A DNA stretch of 64,000 nt from JBCCSZ01 sp039821145 (GTDB lineage Bacteria > Bacteroidota > Bacteroidia > Chitinophagales > Saprospiraceae), in assembly GCA_039821145.1 (NCBI GenBank), contig JBCBOS010000001.1:372001-436000 (forward strand). The letters are read 5' to 3'. The position numbers and the translations under genes are program-made. The notes under the pieces were generated by a model. It worked only from the letters and a program-made list of their open reading frames with translations, did no database searches and had not been told where the DNA came from. This document shows, in pieces, positions 1-7,891 of the stretch (position 1 is its first letter; the number at the start of each line of letters is the position of its first letter).

Positions 1-2598
1 CCCGGTTTTCAATCGTTGGCCAAAAACAGAACCGCCAAAATAACCCTTCTGCCGCGCCATCTCCTTTTGAAATGCTTCCAGTAAAATGGAGACATCTGGT
101 AAGCTGTGGTCCTCCGACTGCCGACGTCGTTCAAACAATTTGTCCAAGGCATAGTGCATGGCCGTCCCGTAGGCTGCCGCCTCGCTCATGATGGTGGGCA
201 CCCGCAAAATGTATTCGTAGTAAAAACTCAAGGGGCAACGCAAAAAAGTATTGAGGCTTGAAATGCTCAGTGTGAATCCTTGTAGCAATGCCTTGACCGC
301 ATCCAGCCCCGGAGAGTCTACCCGCACGGGCTCGGGCTCCAGCAGCAGCAACAACTGCGCTTCCTCCATGCTGGCCACATCCAACTGCGCCACCTCTGGC
401 TCGATGTCCATTTTCTCGCGAATCTCATCGATGTATTGCGCATGCTTCAATGCCTTGCCCCGCCGATCTGTCAGCGCATATGACAATTGCAATTTTTCCT
501 TGGCGCGGGTCATGCCCACATAAAACAAGCGACGACGCGCCTCCAATGCATCTTCCTCCCCGGAAAACGTCAGGGTATCTGGATAGGCAAAACGCCCCGA
601 GCCACGCCCCTTGGATGGCTCCCAATATTCGCTGACGCAATCGATGAGGAACACATATTGAAATTCCAGGCCCTTGGAGGAGTGAGCGGTGATGAGTTGG
701 ACACCTTCCTCAGAATGAATGGTGCGGTTGACTTGTATGGGCAAACGGTTGGCATCCATGCTGTCGAGAATGTCGAGCAAGCGGCGCAAGCTCAACCTGG
801 GATTGCGGTCTGTTTCGCGTTGTACAAAGTCCAAAAAGGTTTTCAACAGTTGCAACTGCCAGGCCTTATCATCCTGTGTCAATAAAAAGCCCAACCAGCC
901 CGAGCGATTGATGAGTCGTTCGAGCAATTGCATGACGCTGAGATTGGCTTGGTCTAAAAGGAGTTGGTCCAAGAGCTTGGCAAATGTCAAAAAGTTTTCT
1001 GGCTGTCGACAATTCCGTTTGTGCAGCAAGTGCTCGTCGGCGATGATGTCCCGCCACTGCAATTTCTGCTCGTACTGATGAGCCGCCATGTGCTGGCTGA
1101 GCCTTGCCAAATCCGATGGCCTATTTTTGAGAAAGTCAAAATGCAGGATCCGAAACAAGAGGTACTCCCCGCTGTAAGGACGTTCGTATTCGGCTTGTAG
1201 ATAGCGGAGCAACTGCCGGATGTTTCGGACCAAAGGCATGTCCAGGACGTTGACCTCCCTCTTGGTCTTGTAGGGAATGTGGCGTCTTTCCAACAACTCA
1301 ATGAGATTGCGGGCTTGCTTGTGCCGGGCATAGATGACGGCCACTTCCTGAAGGGGAAATCCCTCGGCTTGCAGTTGAGCAATGGCATCGGCTATGCCCA
1401 CTTCCTCCTGCGCGCGATTGGCATAAGTCAGCAAGCGGACCTGGGCCGGAGAGCGAGCAAAGTCTGGATGGCGAGCCGTGAGGATTTTTTGCACCCCTCC
1501 CATTTGGCGAATGATGCGACGGGTATTTTGATCGATCACCGCACGGGAGGTATCCAATATGTTTTGAGAAGATCGATAGTTGTCTTCCAGCAAGACCAGG
1601 CTCAGGTCTTCTTGGTGCTGTTGATAAAATTCTTCCAGGTTCTTGAGCCTTGCTCCTTGAAACTCGTAAATCGACTGATCGTCATCTCCAACAATGAAGA
1701 TGTTGGGGGATTCCCAGTACTCGGCCAATTGCTGCACAATGCGGTTTTGCGATCCGTTGGTGTCTTGGTACTCATCAATCAAAAAATACAAGTATTGTTC
1801 CTGGTACTGGCGCAACAGGGCTGGCTGCTTTTCAAATGCCCGCAGCACCCACAAGATCATGTCGTCAAAATCGTAGCGATTGGCTTTTTGCATCTCTTCG
1901 ATGTAGACGGGGTACAGGTCTACGGCAGCGGCCAGACGGTTCATTCGTTCGATCTCCTCTTCGTATTTCCAACGCTTGAGATCACCTTTTTTTGCGTCGC
2001 GGGTTTTGCGCTGATAGATGAATTCTTTGCGTTGCGGCAGGTCTTCCAGGTATGCCTCTGAGCGCTCTCGCATGAAGGCGGGCGACCAGTCCTCGGCCTT
2101 CATCCGCTTGAACAAATCCCGCAGGTGGTATTCGTAAAAATAGGGATCATTGGCTTTGCGACGCAAGGGGTGGCCGGGGGGCAATTTGTCCAGCATGGAC
2201 CGGATGAGTTCCACCCGTTCCAGATCGCTGATGGGCTCCAATTCCCGCCGCCCGAAATACTCCAAGTTGTCCTGGATGATTTTGTTGCAAAAAGAATGGA
2301 AGGTGTAGATGTGTACCCGGTGGGCTTCCGGACCGATGAATTCAATCAGGCGTTCGCGCATGGCCAGCACGCCGGCATCGGTAAAGGTGAGGCAAAGGAT
2401 ATTGGCAGCCAGGGCATCGGTTTGCAGCAATATCTGGCCGATGCGGGCAGCCAGGATGTGGGTTTTGCCCGTTCCAGGGCCAGCAATGACCAGCACAGGG
2501 CCTTCGATTTGTTCCACAGCCTCTCGCTGCCGACTGTTGAGCCGGGCCAGTTCCTTTGTAAAGACCTCGTTGCGCTTGCGGACTACACTTTTTGCCAT
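1..2598 (-). CDS. UvrD/Rep-family ATP-dependent DNA helicase with C-terminal nuclease-like domain (3' end cut by window)
   Basis: The frame is open from an ATG at 2598 to the left edge, giving at least 866 codons. Walker A is AGPGTGKT at about residues 39-46. GDDDQSIYEFQGAR near residue 303 is the superfamily 1A motif II/III region, and TAHSSKGLEFQYVFLIDC further on is the late helicase motif that couples ATP to DNA. After the helicase core, near residue 790, come SLNTFLRCPLSFYYEYIL and then AAYGTAMHYALDKLF. These resemble the entry of the RecB/AddB-like PD-(D/E)XK nuclease superfamily, so this is probably a helicase-nuclease for repair or recombination. The catalytic D-ExK residues would lie beyond the edge. 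The gene stands alone, with a TauE gene ending 38 bases upstream of its start. Helicase identity is firm; the nuclease is inference. Confidence 0.9.
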   Translation of the reverse strand, partial: MAKSVVRKRNEVFTKELARLNSRQREAVEQIEGPVLVIAGPGTGKTHILAARIGQILLQTDALAANILCLTFTDAGVLAMRERLIEFIGPEAHRVHIYTFHSFCNKIIQDNLEYFGRRELEPISDLERVELIRSMLDKLPPGHPLRRKANDPYFYEYHLRDLFKRMKAEDWSPAFMRERSEAYLEDLPQRKEFIYQRKTRDAKKGDLKRWKYEEEIERMNRLAAAVDLYPVYIEEMQKANRYDFDDMILWVLRAFEKQPALLRQYQEQYLYFLIDEYQDTNGSQNRIVQQLAEYWESPNIFIVGDDDQSIYEFQGARLKNLEEFYQQHQEDLSLVLLEDNYRSSQNILDTSRAVIDQNTRRIIRQMGGVQKILTARHPDFARSPAQVRLLTYANRAQEEVGIADAIAQLQAEGFPLQEVAVIYARHKQARNLIELLERRHIPYKTKREVNVLDMPLVRNIRQLLRYLQAEYERPYSGEYLLFRILHFDFLKNRPSDLARLSQHMAAHQYEQKLQWRDIIADEHLLHKRNCRQPENFLTFAKLLDQLLLDQANLSVMQLLERLINRSGWLGFLLTQDDKAWQLQLLKTFLDFVQRETDRNPRLSLRRLLDILDSMDANRLPIQVNRTIHSEEGVQLITAHSSKGLEFQYVFLIDCVSEYWEPSKGRGSGRFAYPDTLTFSGEEDALEARRRLFYVGMTRAKEKLQLSYALTDRRGKALKHAQYIDEIREKMDIEPEVAQLDVASMEEAQLLLLLEPEPVRVDSPGLDAVKALLQGFTLSISSLNTFLRCPLSFYYEYILRVPTIMSEAAAYGTAMHYALDKLFERRRQSEDHSLPDVSILLEAFQKEMARQKGYFGGSVFGQRLKTG

Positions 2599-2636
2599 TG
2601 ACGATTGCTTAGAGGGGCTAAGATACGGGAGATTTT

Positions 2637-3434
2637 TCAATCCGTCCTCATGACTTCCAACACCCAATCGCCCAAGCCAAAAAGCTTGACAATGGCCATC
2701 AACACCACCAAAACCAGCAAGCGATAGGCCCACTTCTTGGCGTTGTCGCTCTCGGAGGCATAGGCTGCTGTATACCACCCACCAGCGGTTTGTCCGATGG
2801 CAATGATGCCCCCGATTCGCCAGTCGATGAGTCCCTTCCATTGAAAGATGGCCAGGGCAATGATGGTGTACAATGCCACCACCGCTGCTTTGACGGCATT
2901 GCTGTCGATGATGCTGTACCGAGCGCCGAGCACCATGACAGCCAAGAAAAATACGCCCATGCCCATTTGGATGAATCCTCCGTAAATGCCCAGGGCCAGA
3001 AAAGCGGGGATGGCCAGCCAACTTGGCATCGGGCGGGAGTGATCCGTTTCGATCAACCAACGCTTGGGGTTGACCAAGATGATGAACAACATCAGGATCA
3101 TCAAATAGCTGAAAACGAGGCGAAATTGTTCATTGCTCACCCAGACTGCCAGTCCAATGCCGATGATGGCACCGACGACCGTCCAGAAGATGTATCCCCG
3201 GCTGTGTTCGAGATTCAGCCTTCCTTTGTTGTGAAACTTGATGGTGCTGGCCAGGGTCTGGGCAAATACGCCGACCCGATTGGTTCCATTGGCCATGTTT
3301 CCGGGCAGTCCCATCACCTCCGTGAGGATGCTCAAGGTGATGGCAGAACCGCTTCCCGCCAAGGTATTGAGCACACCTGCCAACGCCCCTCCTCCGATGG
3401 CAATGAGGTAGTGATACCATTCCAAATGCTCCAT
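2637..3434 (-). CDS. TauE/SafE-family membrane transporter
   Basis: This 265-residue, strongly hydrophobic protein has about seven to eight membrane segments. Its N-terminus carries the glycine- and asparagine-rich pattern of the TauE/SafE (DUF81) family: GGALAGVLNTLAGSGSAIT, then the NGTNRVG motif. Family members are proposed exporters of sulfite or other organosulfur anions, but the substrate cannot be read here. It starts one base after the stop of the epimerase gene upstream, so the two are almost certainly one transcript. No metabolic link between them is obvious, and the pairing may be only transcriptional convenience. Confidence 0.88.
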   Translation of the reverse strand: MEHLEWYHYLIAIGGGALAGVLNTLAGSGSAITLSILTEVMGLPGNMANGTNRVGVFAQTLASTIKFHNKGRLNLEHSRGYIFWTVVGAIIGIGLAVWVSNEQFRLVFSYLMILMLFIILVNPKRWLIETDHSRPMPSWLAIPAFLALGIYGGFIQMGMGVFFLAVMVLGARYSIIDSNAVKAAVVALYTIIALAIFQWKGLIDWRIGGIIAIGQTAGGWYTAAYASESDNAKKWAYRLLVLVVLMAIVKLFGLGDWVLEVMRTD

Positions 3435-3435
3435 T

Positions 3436-3849
3436 CTACTCTTCGGCTTCGGCGATGGGCTGGCACAACTCTACCAGTACGCCACCAGCTGTTTTGGGAT
3501 GAACAAAGCACACCAACATATTGTCTGCCCCCTTCTTGGGTTCTTGATTGAGGAGTTGAAATCCTTGTTCTTTCAGTCGGTCCATCTCCTTGCGAATGTC
3601 CTCCACGGCAAAGGCAATGTGGTGCATGCCTTCCCCTCTTTTGTCCAAAAAGCGGGCGATGGGACTGCTCGGATCACTGGCTTCCAAGAGTTCTATTTTG
3701 GATTCTCCCATTTGAAAAAAGGACGTCATGACATTTTCTGACTTTACCGCTTCCATTTTGTAGGGTTCACAACCCAACAAGCGGCTGTACAACTCATTGC
3801 TCTTGGCCAAGTCCCTGACCGCAATGCCAATGTGTTCAATTTTGTGCAT
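3436..3849 (-). CDS. mce: methylmalonyl-CoA epimerase
   Basis: This 137-residue protein of the glyoxalase/VOC fold interconverts (S)- and (R)-methylmalonyl-CoA in propionyl-CoA metabolism. The N-terminus MHKIEHIGIAVRDL supplies the first metal-binding His. GEGMHHIAFAVEDI supplies the second His region, and GGVLVELCQP near the end holds the conserved metal-binding Glu. I placed the start at the Met directly before KIEHIGIAV, because the 18 codons upstream are unlike the family and the chosen length is typical. It is the first gene of a two-gene transcript with the TauE-like gene, one base away. Confidence 0.92.
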   Translation of the reverse strand: MHKIEHIGIAVRDLAKSNELYSRLLGCEPYKMEAVKSENVMTSFFQMGESKIELLEASDPSSPIARFLDKRGEGMHHIAFAVEDIRKEMDRLKEQGFQLLNQEPKKGADNMLVCFVHPKTAGGVLVELCQPIAEAEE

Positions 3850-4043
3850 GTATTCTGAGTTTAGAACGTGCAAGTTACGAAAGGATTTGGCTTCTCTCCC
3901 CACTCAGTCACACAAAGAAAAATAGTAAGAATATGTTAAGAAGTGATGTTTTTTTGATCGACCATTAAACCTTCCCCCTCTCCTCCAGTCTTAGAAAGCG
4001 TAACCGATTAAGATTCATTACTAGAAACCTAAAACCTAATACC

Positions 4044-4367
4044 ATGAAGATCAAAGCCATCATTTTCGGAATTTTTGCCCTCGTATGTACCTTTTCTTAC
4101 TCTGCTGATGCCCAAACCACTCCACGGGTGGGCAAACGCCAGGTTACCCAGCAAAAACGCATCAACCAAGGCGTGAAATCTGGTGAGTTGACCAAGAAGG
4201 AAGCAACGCGTTTGCAAGCGCAGCAAGTCAACATTCAGCGCACCAAAAAGCGGGCAAAGGCAGATGGCGTGGTGACCAAGAAAGAAAGAGCCGTCATCAA
4301 CCGCAAACAGAACAGAGCCAGCCGAAACATCAACAAGCAGAAAAACGATGCACAGAACAGATATTGA
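4044..4367 (+). CDS. small exported basic protein of unknown function
   Basis: This 107-residue protein starts with a clear signal peptide (MKIKAIIFGIFALVCTF, cleavage near ADAQ). The mature part is very rich in Lys, Arg, Gln and Asn and predicted to be helical. It holds two related segments, GVKSGELTKKEATRL and AKADGVVTKKERAVI. Each has a short acidic/Gly turn followed by TKKE, so an internal duplication is likely. I do not recognise a named family. The gene is monocistronic: a strong terminator begins 38 bases after its stop. A periplasmic or surface location is inferred from the signal peptide. Confidence 0.8.
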   Translation: MKIKAIIFGIFALVCTFSYSADAQTTPRVGKRQVTQQKRINQGVKSGELTKKEATRLQAQQVNIQRTKKRAKADGVVTKKERAVINRKQNRASRNINKQKNDAQNRY

Positions 4368-4404
4368 TTCCACCCTTTTCCTGCTCAAAAAGCACAACGA
4401 CACC

Positions 4405-4432
4405 AGCCATCCTTCGCGGGATGGCTTTTTTT
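4405..4432 (+). terminator. Rho-independent terminator after the basic exported protein gene
   Basis: A perfect 8-bp stem (AGCCATCC / GGATGGCT, 4405-4412 and 4419-4426) with a six-base loop runs straight into seven T residues. It separates the 4044 gene from the PAP2 gene, which starts 80 bases later. Confidence 0.88.
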
Positions 4433-4513
4433 GTGCCCAACAGGCCATTGCATGGGCAATTTTTGGCGGTCATGTACGAACAATGCCATTATTTAACCGT
4501 TTCTTTAAGGCAT

Positions 4514-5236
4514 ATGAAAAAGCCTCTCTCCCTGCTCGTCTTCCTTCTCTTTTCCTGTCTCTGCACAGCACAATCCCCCTATGAAGTCAGCTGGGGGCTG
4601 GACGGACCATTGCTGGGATCGGGCATCGGCGTACTGGCAACCTCCCACTTTTTGGGCAAAAAGATGGAAGCCTTTGACGAATCTGCCATCGGGCAACTCC
4701 GGCGGGAAAGCGTCGGTCCCTTTGACCGCTCGACCACCTATCGCTGGTCCACCACCGCCCAAAAACACAGCGACATCCTCGTCTACTCCTCCTTTGCCTT
4801 GCCAACCCTCCTGTTGGCCGATAGCGAAGTCAACAACAACCCCAAGGAGTTTACACTGATCTATTTGGAGACTTTGGTGATCAACACCGCCCTGACCAAT
4901 CTCCTGAAAAATACAGCCAAGCGAACGCGCCCCTACATCTACAATCCCGACCCCACCATCCCATTCAATCTCAAGCTGAAGAAAGATGCCAGGCGCTCTT
5001 TTTTCTCTGGACACACCTCTACAGCGGCCAGCATGTCGTTTTTGACAGCAAGGATGTACAGCGATTTCCATCCCGACAGCAAGGCCCGCCCCTACATCTG
5101 GGCTGGTGCAGCCATCATCCCCGCTGCGACGGGCTACCTGCGCGTCAGAGGCGGCAAGCACTTCCCCACCGATGTCATCACGGGCTATGTCGTCGGTTCC
5201 CTTTTGGGCATATTTCTGCCTGCCTTGCACAAGTAA
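4514..5236 (+). CDS. PAP2-family membrane-associated phosphatase
   Basis: This 240-residue protein has an N-terminal signal sequence (MKKPLSLLVFLLFSCLCTAQ) and the three phosphatase motifs of the PAP2/haloperoxidase family in order: KNTAKRTRP, then FFSGHTSTAA with the catalytic His, then RVRGGKHFPTDV. Known members dephosphorylate lipid phosphates such as undecaprenyl pyrophosphate, phosphatidate or lipid A. The exact substrate is not visible. I chose the ATG at 4514 because it opens the signal peptide; the upstream extension would be translated through the preceding terminator. The PD-(D/E)XK-like gene follows after 26 bases and may be co-transcribed. Confidence 0.9.
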   Translation: MKKPLSLLVFLLFSCLCTAQSPYEVSWGLDGPLLGSGIGVLATSHFLGKKMEAFDESAIGQLRRESVGPFDRSTTYRWSTTAQKHSDILVYSSFALPTLLLADSEVNNNPKEFTLIYLETLVINTALTNLLKNTAKRTRPYIYNPDPTIPFNLKLKKDARRSFFSGHTSTAASMSFLTARMYSDFHPDSKARPYIWAGAAIIPAATGYLRVRGGKHFPTDVITGYVVGSLLGIFLPALHK

Positions 5237-5262
5237 GGACTTACCCAGCTTCCTCGACCATC

Positions 5263-5871
5263 ATGCCTAGTTTTGAAGAAAGTGGACTCCAGTTTGTTTT
5301 TGGCACCGATTGGTGGGTCAAAAAATTTGATGAGCACCGCTATTACAAATGGCTGAGTGGATCGGGACTCAAGGGCGTGGACTTCATCGGGATCAATGCC
5401 CAGCAACAGCTCGTTTTGATGGAGGTCAAAAATTACCGCCGACGCAATTCCAAGCAATCCCCCGAGCACCTGGTCCCCGATGTGGATCATTTGAGTCAAG
5501 CCTTTGTGGAAAAAGTCATGGACAGCAGGCGGGTGATCCGTACCGTGGTGCGCTATCTGAATCGAAAATGGTGGTACCGTCCTGCCTTGCGTCTCAGCAA
5601 ATGGCTCGCCCCTTCGGTCCGCTGGCGTTGGGATGGCTACTTTTGGCAGCTGGCCGATCAATTGCTTTCAGATGCTTCTCAGAGGGTCGTTTTGGTATTG
5701 TGGTTGGAAGAAGCAGCGTTGGTCAAAGCGCAGAGGGGCAGCATTCGTTCGGCCCTGGAAGCCAGCATTCGCCAACAACTTGCCGATGAGTATTTCCAAG
5801 TAAAGGTATTGACCAAAGGGCAGTCGACCATCGAAGGAGTAGAGGTTCAATTCAGTTCGCTCCCTTCTTAA
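5263..5871 (+). CDS. uncharacterised protein with a PD-(D/E)XK-like nuclease signature
   Basis: This 202-residue soluble protein has no signal peptide. Its N-terminal third contains KGVDFIGI (residues about 39-46), then, after a short strand, LVLMEVKNYRRR (about 51-62). The spacing of Asp and ExK in two adjacent strands is that of the restriction-endonuclease-like core. The middle is rich in Trp and Arg (RKWWYRPALRLSKWLAP) and could bind nucleic acid or a membrane. The C-terminus has no recognised motif. It follows the PAP2 gene and overlaps the end of the convergent CHAT gene by 20 bases. Nuclease activity is inferred from the motif alone. Confidence 0.65.
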   Translation: MPSFEESGLQFVFGTDWWVKKFDEHRYYKWLSGSGLKGVDFIGINAQQQLVLMEVKNYRRRNSKQSPEHLVPDVDHLSQAFVEKVMDSRRVIRTVVRYLNRKWWYRPALRLSKWLAPSVRWRWDGYFWQLADQLLSDASQRVVLVLWLEEAALVKAQRGSIRSALEASIRQQLADEYFQVKVLTKGQSTIEGVEVQFSSLPS

Positions 5872-6733
5872 ACAGCAAGGGTTGCACGATCTTGTGCTCC
5901 TTCTGCAACTGCATGCTGCTCACGGCAAATGAAAAGGCAAAATCGATGTCGCGCCCAGCCCCGAGAGAGTCGTAGAAGGCCGTTGCAAATTCGATGGCAG
6001 CCTCCTTGGGAAGCTTGCTTGGCATTCCGATCACATAGTCAATGTGGGCTGCGATGGCCCAGGCCTGTTCTTGCACAAAACAAGCATTCAAGATTACACA
6101 TTGGATTTGGTTGGCAAACAAGCGAAACAAATCGGCCAAGGCAGAAGGAGACACGCTGGTGGTCACCCCCGATGCATCTTCCAGGACGAGGCCTTCCCCT
6201 TGTCGCCCAAAGCCTGCAAAGTGGACAATGTTGCAAGGCTCATTCAGCAAAGCCCGACGCAATTCTGTTCGGGTAATGGCCCATTTGGTCTTCATGCTGA
6301 TCAGATCCCGATTCCTGGATTGCCGCAGTCCATTTTCAATGTCTCTCGCCTCTTCATCGATCCGGCGGTTGTCCGGCCCATCGATTGGGTTGACTCCCAG
6401 GAAAAGAATCTGAATGCTTTGATTGGTTGAGGCCTGTAGAAGAGGAGCCTCCATGGGAGATTCCATTTCAACTTGCCAGGATGGATCAAATTTTTCGAGA
6501 TAGCTGAGCAGGGCATAGCTGATCTGATTGCGGGTGACATTGGCATCTGACGCATTGATCAATCCATGTAGGATGTCAGATTGTAGAGAGTTGGCTCGCG
6601 AGGCCAGGAGCAAGGTTTCGTTGTACAGACCGGAGTCGTGTACTCTGGCCAATTCCACCAACTCGTTTACGGATTGGACGATGTTTTTGCGTGGCAGATT
6701 CTCTTTGATGCTTTGCTTGGTAATGATGGGCAT
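5852..6733 (-). CDS. EAD-CHAT caspase-like protein
   Basis: This is a 293-residue protein. Residues 1-85 are helical and resemble an effector-associated domain (EAD11-like: YNETLLLASRANSL, then LHGLINASD). Residues about 105-290 form a CHAT caspase-like domain: IQILFLGVNP, the catalytic His in NIVHFAGFG, and the catalytic Cys in CVILNACF, followed by HIDYVIGMPSKLPKEAAI and YDSLGAGRDIDFAF. The usual HFSGHG has become HFAGFG, but the first His is kept. Such proteins occur in bacterial conflict and programmed-death networks, where the EAD recruits a partner bearing a matching EAD. No partner with the same domain is visible nearby. It is monocistronic and tail-to-tail with the nuclease-like gene. 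Confidence 0.82.
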   Translation of the reverse strand: MPIITKQSIKENLPRKNIVQSVNELVELARVHDSGLYNETLLLASRANSLQSDILHGLINASDANVTRNQISYALLSYLEKFDPSWQVEMESPMEAPLLQASTNQSIQILFLGVNPIDGPDNRRIDEEARDIENGLRQSRNRDLISMKTKWAITRTELRRALLNEPCNIVHFAGFGRQGEGLVLEDASGVTTSVSPSALADLFRLFANQIQCVILNACFVQEQAWAIAAHIDYVIGMPSKLPKEAAIEFATAFYDSLGAGRDIDFAFSFAVSSMQLQKEHKIVQPLLFKKGAN

Positions 6734-6799
6734 GTGGCATACTTGGCTCGTGAATGGGTCGGATGAAAATACGGACTGGACTGGCGATTGGCCAGTAGG

Positions 6800-7192
6800 C
6801 TATTCCTGATCGGCTAGGTCCAAGGCCTCCTGTACCTGCTCACTGAGTGTCTCCATGCGCTTGACCAGATCTGCGCGTTTGGCCTTGGCAGCACCGCTTG
6901 CCTCCCACTCTTCCTTCCAGCTCGTATAGTCTGTAATGATTTTGTCAAACACTTCCAACAGGCTCATTTCTTCAGGAGTCAGTTCCCGACCCTGAATTTG
7001 AATGCTGTTGCTGATTTGGCGCAGTTCTTCTACGTCTGCATCCAATGTAATTTCCATTTTTTCAAGCTCTTCCACCGATGTGCTTTGATCGGTTTGAGCC
7101 TGGGTGGTGTTGGAAGCAGAACCAGAGTCGGCAGATGGTCCACAGGCGATCAAAAGGGTCAGGCAAAAAAGTGCGAGAATCTGTTTCATCAT
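6800..7192 (-). CDS. small lipoprotein with helical, charged mature domain
   Basis: This is a 130-residue protein. Its N-terminus, MMKQILALFCLTLLIACG, is a lipoprotein signal with the lipidated Cys near residue 17. It continues with a Ser/Thr/Gln-rich linker and an acidic helical domain (VEELEKMEITLDADVEEL, then a second long helix after residue 75). I chose the double Met at 7192 because the lipobox lies the right distance downstream; the longer frame would bury it. I know no function for it. It lies 66 bases before the CHAT gene on the same strand, with no clear terminator between, so co-transcription is possible. Confidence 0.72.
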   Translation of the reverse strand: MMKQILALFCLTLLIACGPSADSGSASNTTQAQTDQSTSVEELEKMEITLDADVEELRQISNSIQIQGRELTPEEMSLLEVFDKIITDYTSWKEEWEASGAAKAKRADLVKRMETLSEQVQEALDLADQE

Positions 7193-7249
7193 CAATGTCT
7201 TTGCGAATGAGGTGATTGGATAAGTTTGTACGAAGATAAGGCTTTGGTC

Positions 7250-7291
7250 CAAAAACACCAATGCCAGACCTTCTTGGCGAAAGTCTGGCAT
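7250..7291 (-). terminator. terminator downstream of the TonB receptor/lipoprotein set
   Basis: On the minus strand a 9-bp perfect stem (ATGCCAGAC 7261-7269 paired with GTCTGGCAT 7283-7291) is followed by a short T-rich stretch at about 7251-7255. It lies 40 bases after the stop of the 7331 gene and marks the end of that transcript. Confidence 0.75.
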
Positions 7292-7330
7292 CCTGGGTAG
7301 AAAATTCAATTTCTACAAATGGATCGTGGC

Positions 7331-7888
7331 TTACTCCACTCTGACGGCGAAGGTCACCTCGATGTCGGTTTCTCCTGTCGCGCCAGGATCGGCAGCCGTT
7401 TTGTCTGGTTCGTGCTTCAGGACTACATTGAGTGTGCCTGTTCCTGTAGCGCCTGTGACAGCCGCACCGGAAAGTCCGACAGGTTGACCGTTGCTGTCTT
7501 GATCGACGATGGTCATGGTCAAGTTGGCGCCATTCACTGTGTAGATGAATAAATGCTCGTCTTTTTCGTCGGTGATCTCCTCAGTGATGTCTTCAGCCGG
7601 GTTTTTGGACTCATCAGATACCTGGACATCAAAAGTGTAGGTAGCACCTGCTTTCAGGACAACCGTATCTACGGTGGGAGCATTTCCTCCGTCGCCGTCA
7701 GGGTCGCTGAAGGTGTAGGTGAGGGTCTCTGTGCCTTGGGAAAAAATCATTTTCAAGGTGGTGATCAATTCTTCATCTGTCCCGTCTGGTTCGGCGTCAT
7801 CATCGCCTTTACAACCAACGAATAGGGTACCAGCCAATAGGAAGATCACTGCGAGTGAGAGTAGTGAATTCTTGTTTGTACTGTACAT
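7331..7888 (-). CDS. lipoprotein paired with a TonB-dependent receptor
   Basis: This 185-residue protein has a lipoprotein signal (LAGTLFVGCKGDDD). Its acidic, beta-rich mature domain contains SDPDGDGG and ITEEITDEKDEHLFIYTV. The start is three bases from the stop of the receptor gene, so the two are translationally linked. By position it resembles the small lipoproteins that Bacteroidota often encode directly after a metal-type TonB receptor. The acidic surface could bind cations. The family has no experimentally named function that I can cite, so the metal role is inference from context. Confidence 0.78.
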   Translation of the reverse strand: MYSTNKNSLLSLAVIFLLAGTLFVGCKGDDDAEPDGTDEELITTLKMIFSQGTETLTYTFSDPDGDGGNAPTVDTVVLKAGATYTFDVQVSDESKNPAEDITEEITDEKDEHLFIYTVNGANLTMTIVDQDSNGQPVGLSGAAVTGATGTGTLNVVLKHEPDKTAADPGATGETDIEVTFAVRVE

Positions 7889-7891
7889 GAT

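Noticed and set aside
1279..2061. 260-codon plus-strand frame with hydrophobic runs
   Set aside because: It is antisense to the helicase core, whose motifs are unmistakable on the minus strand.
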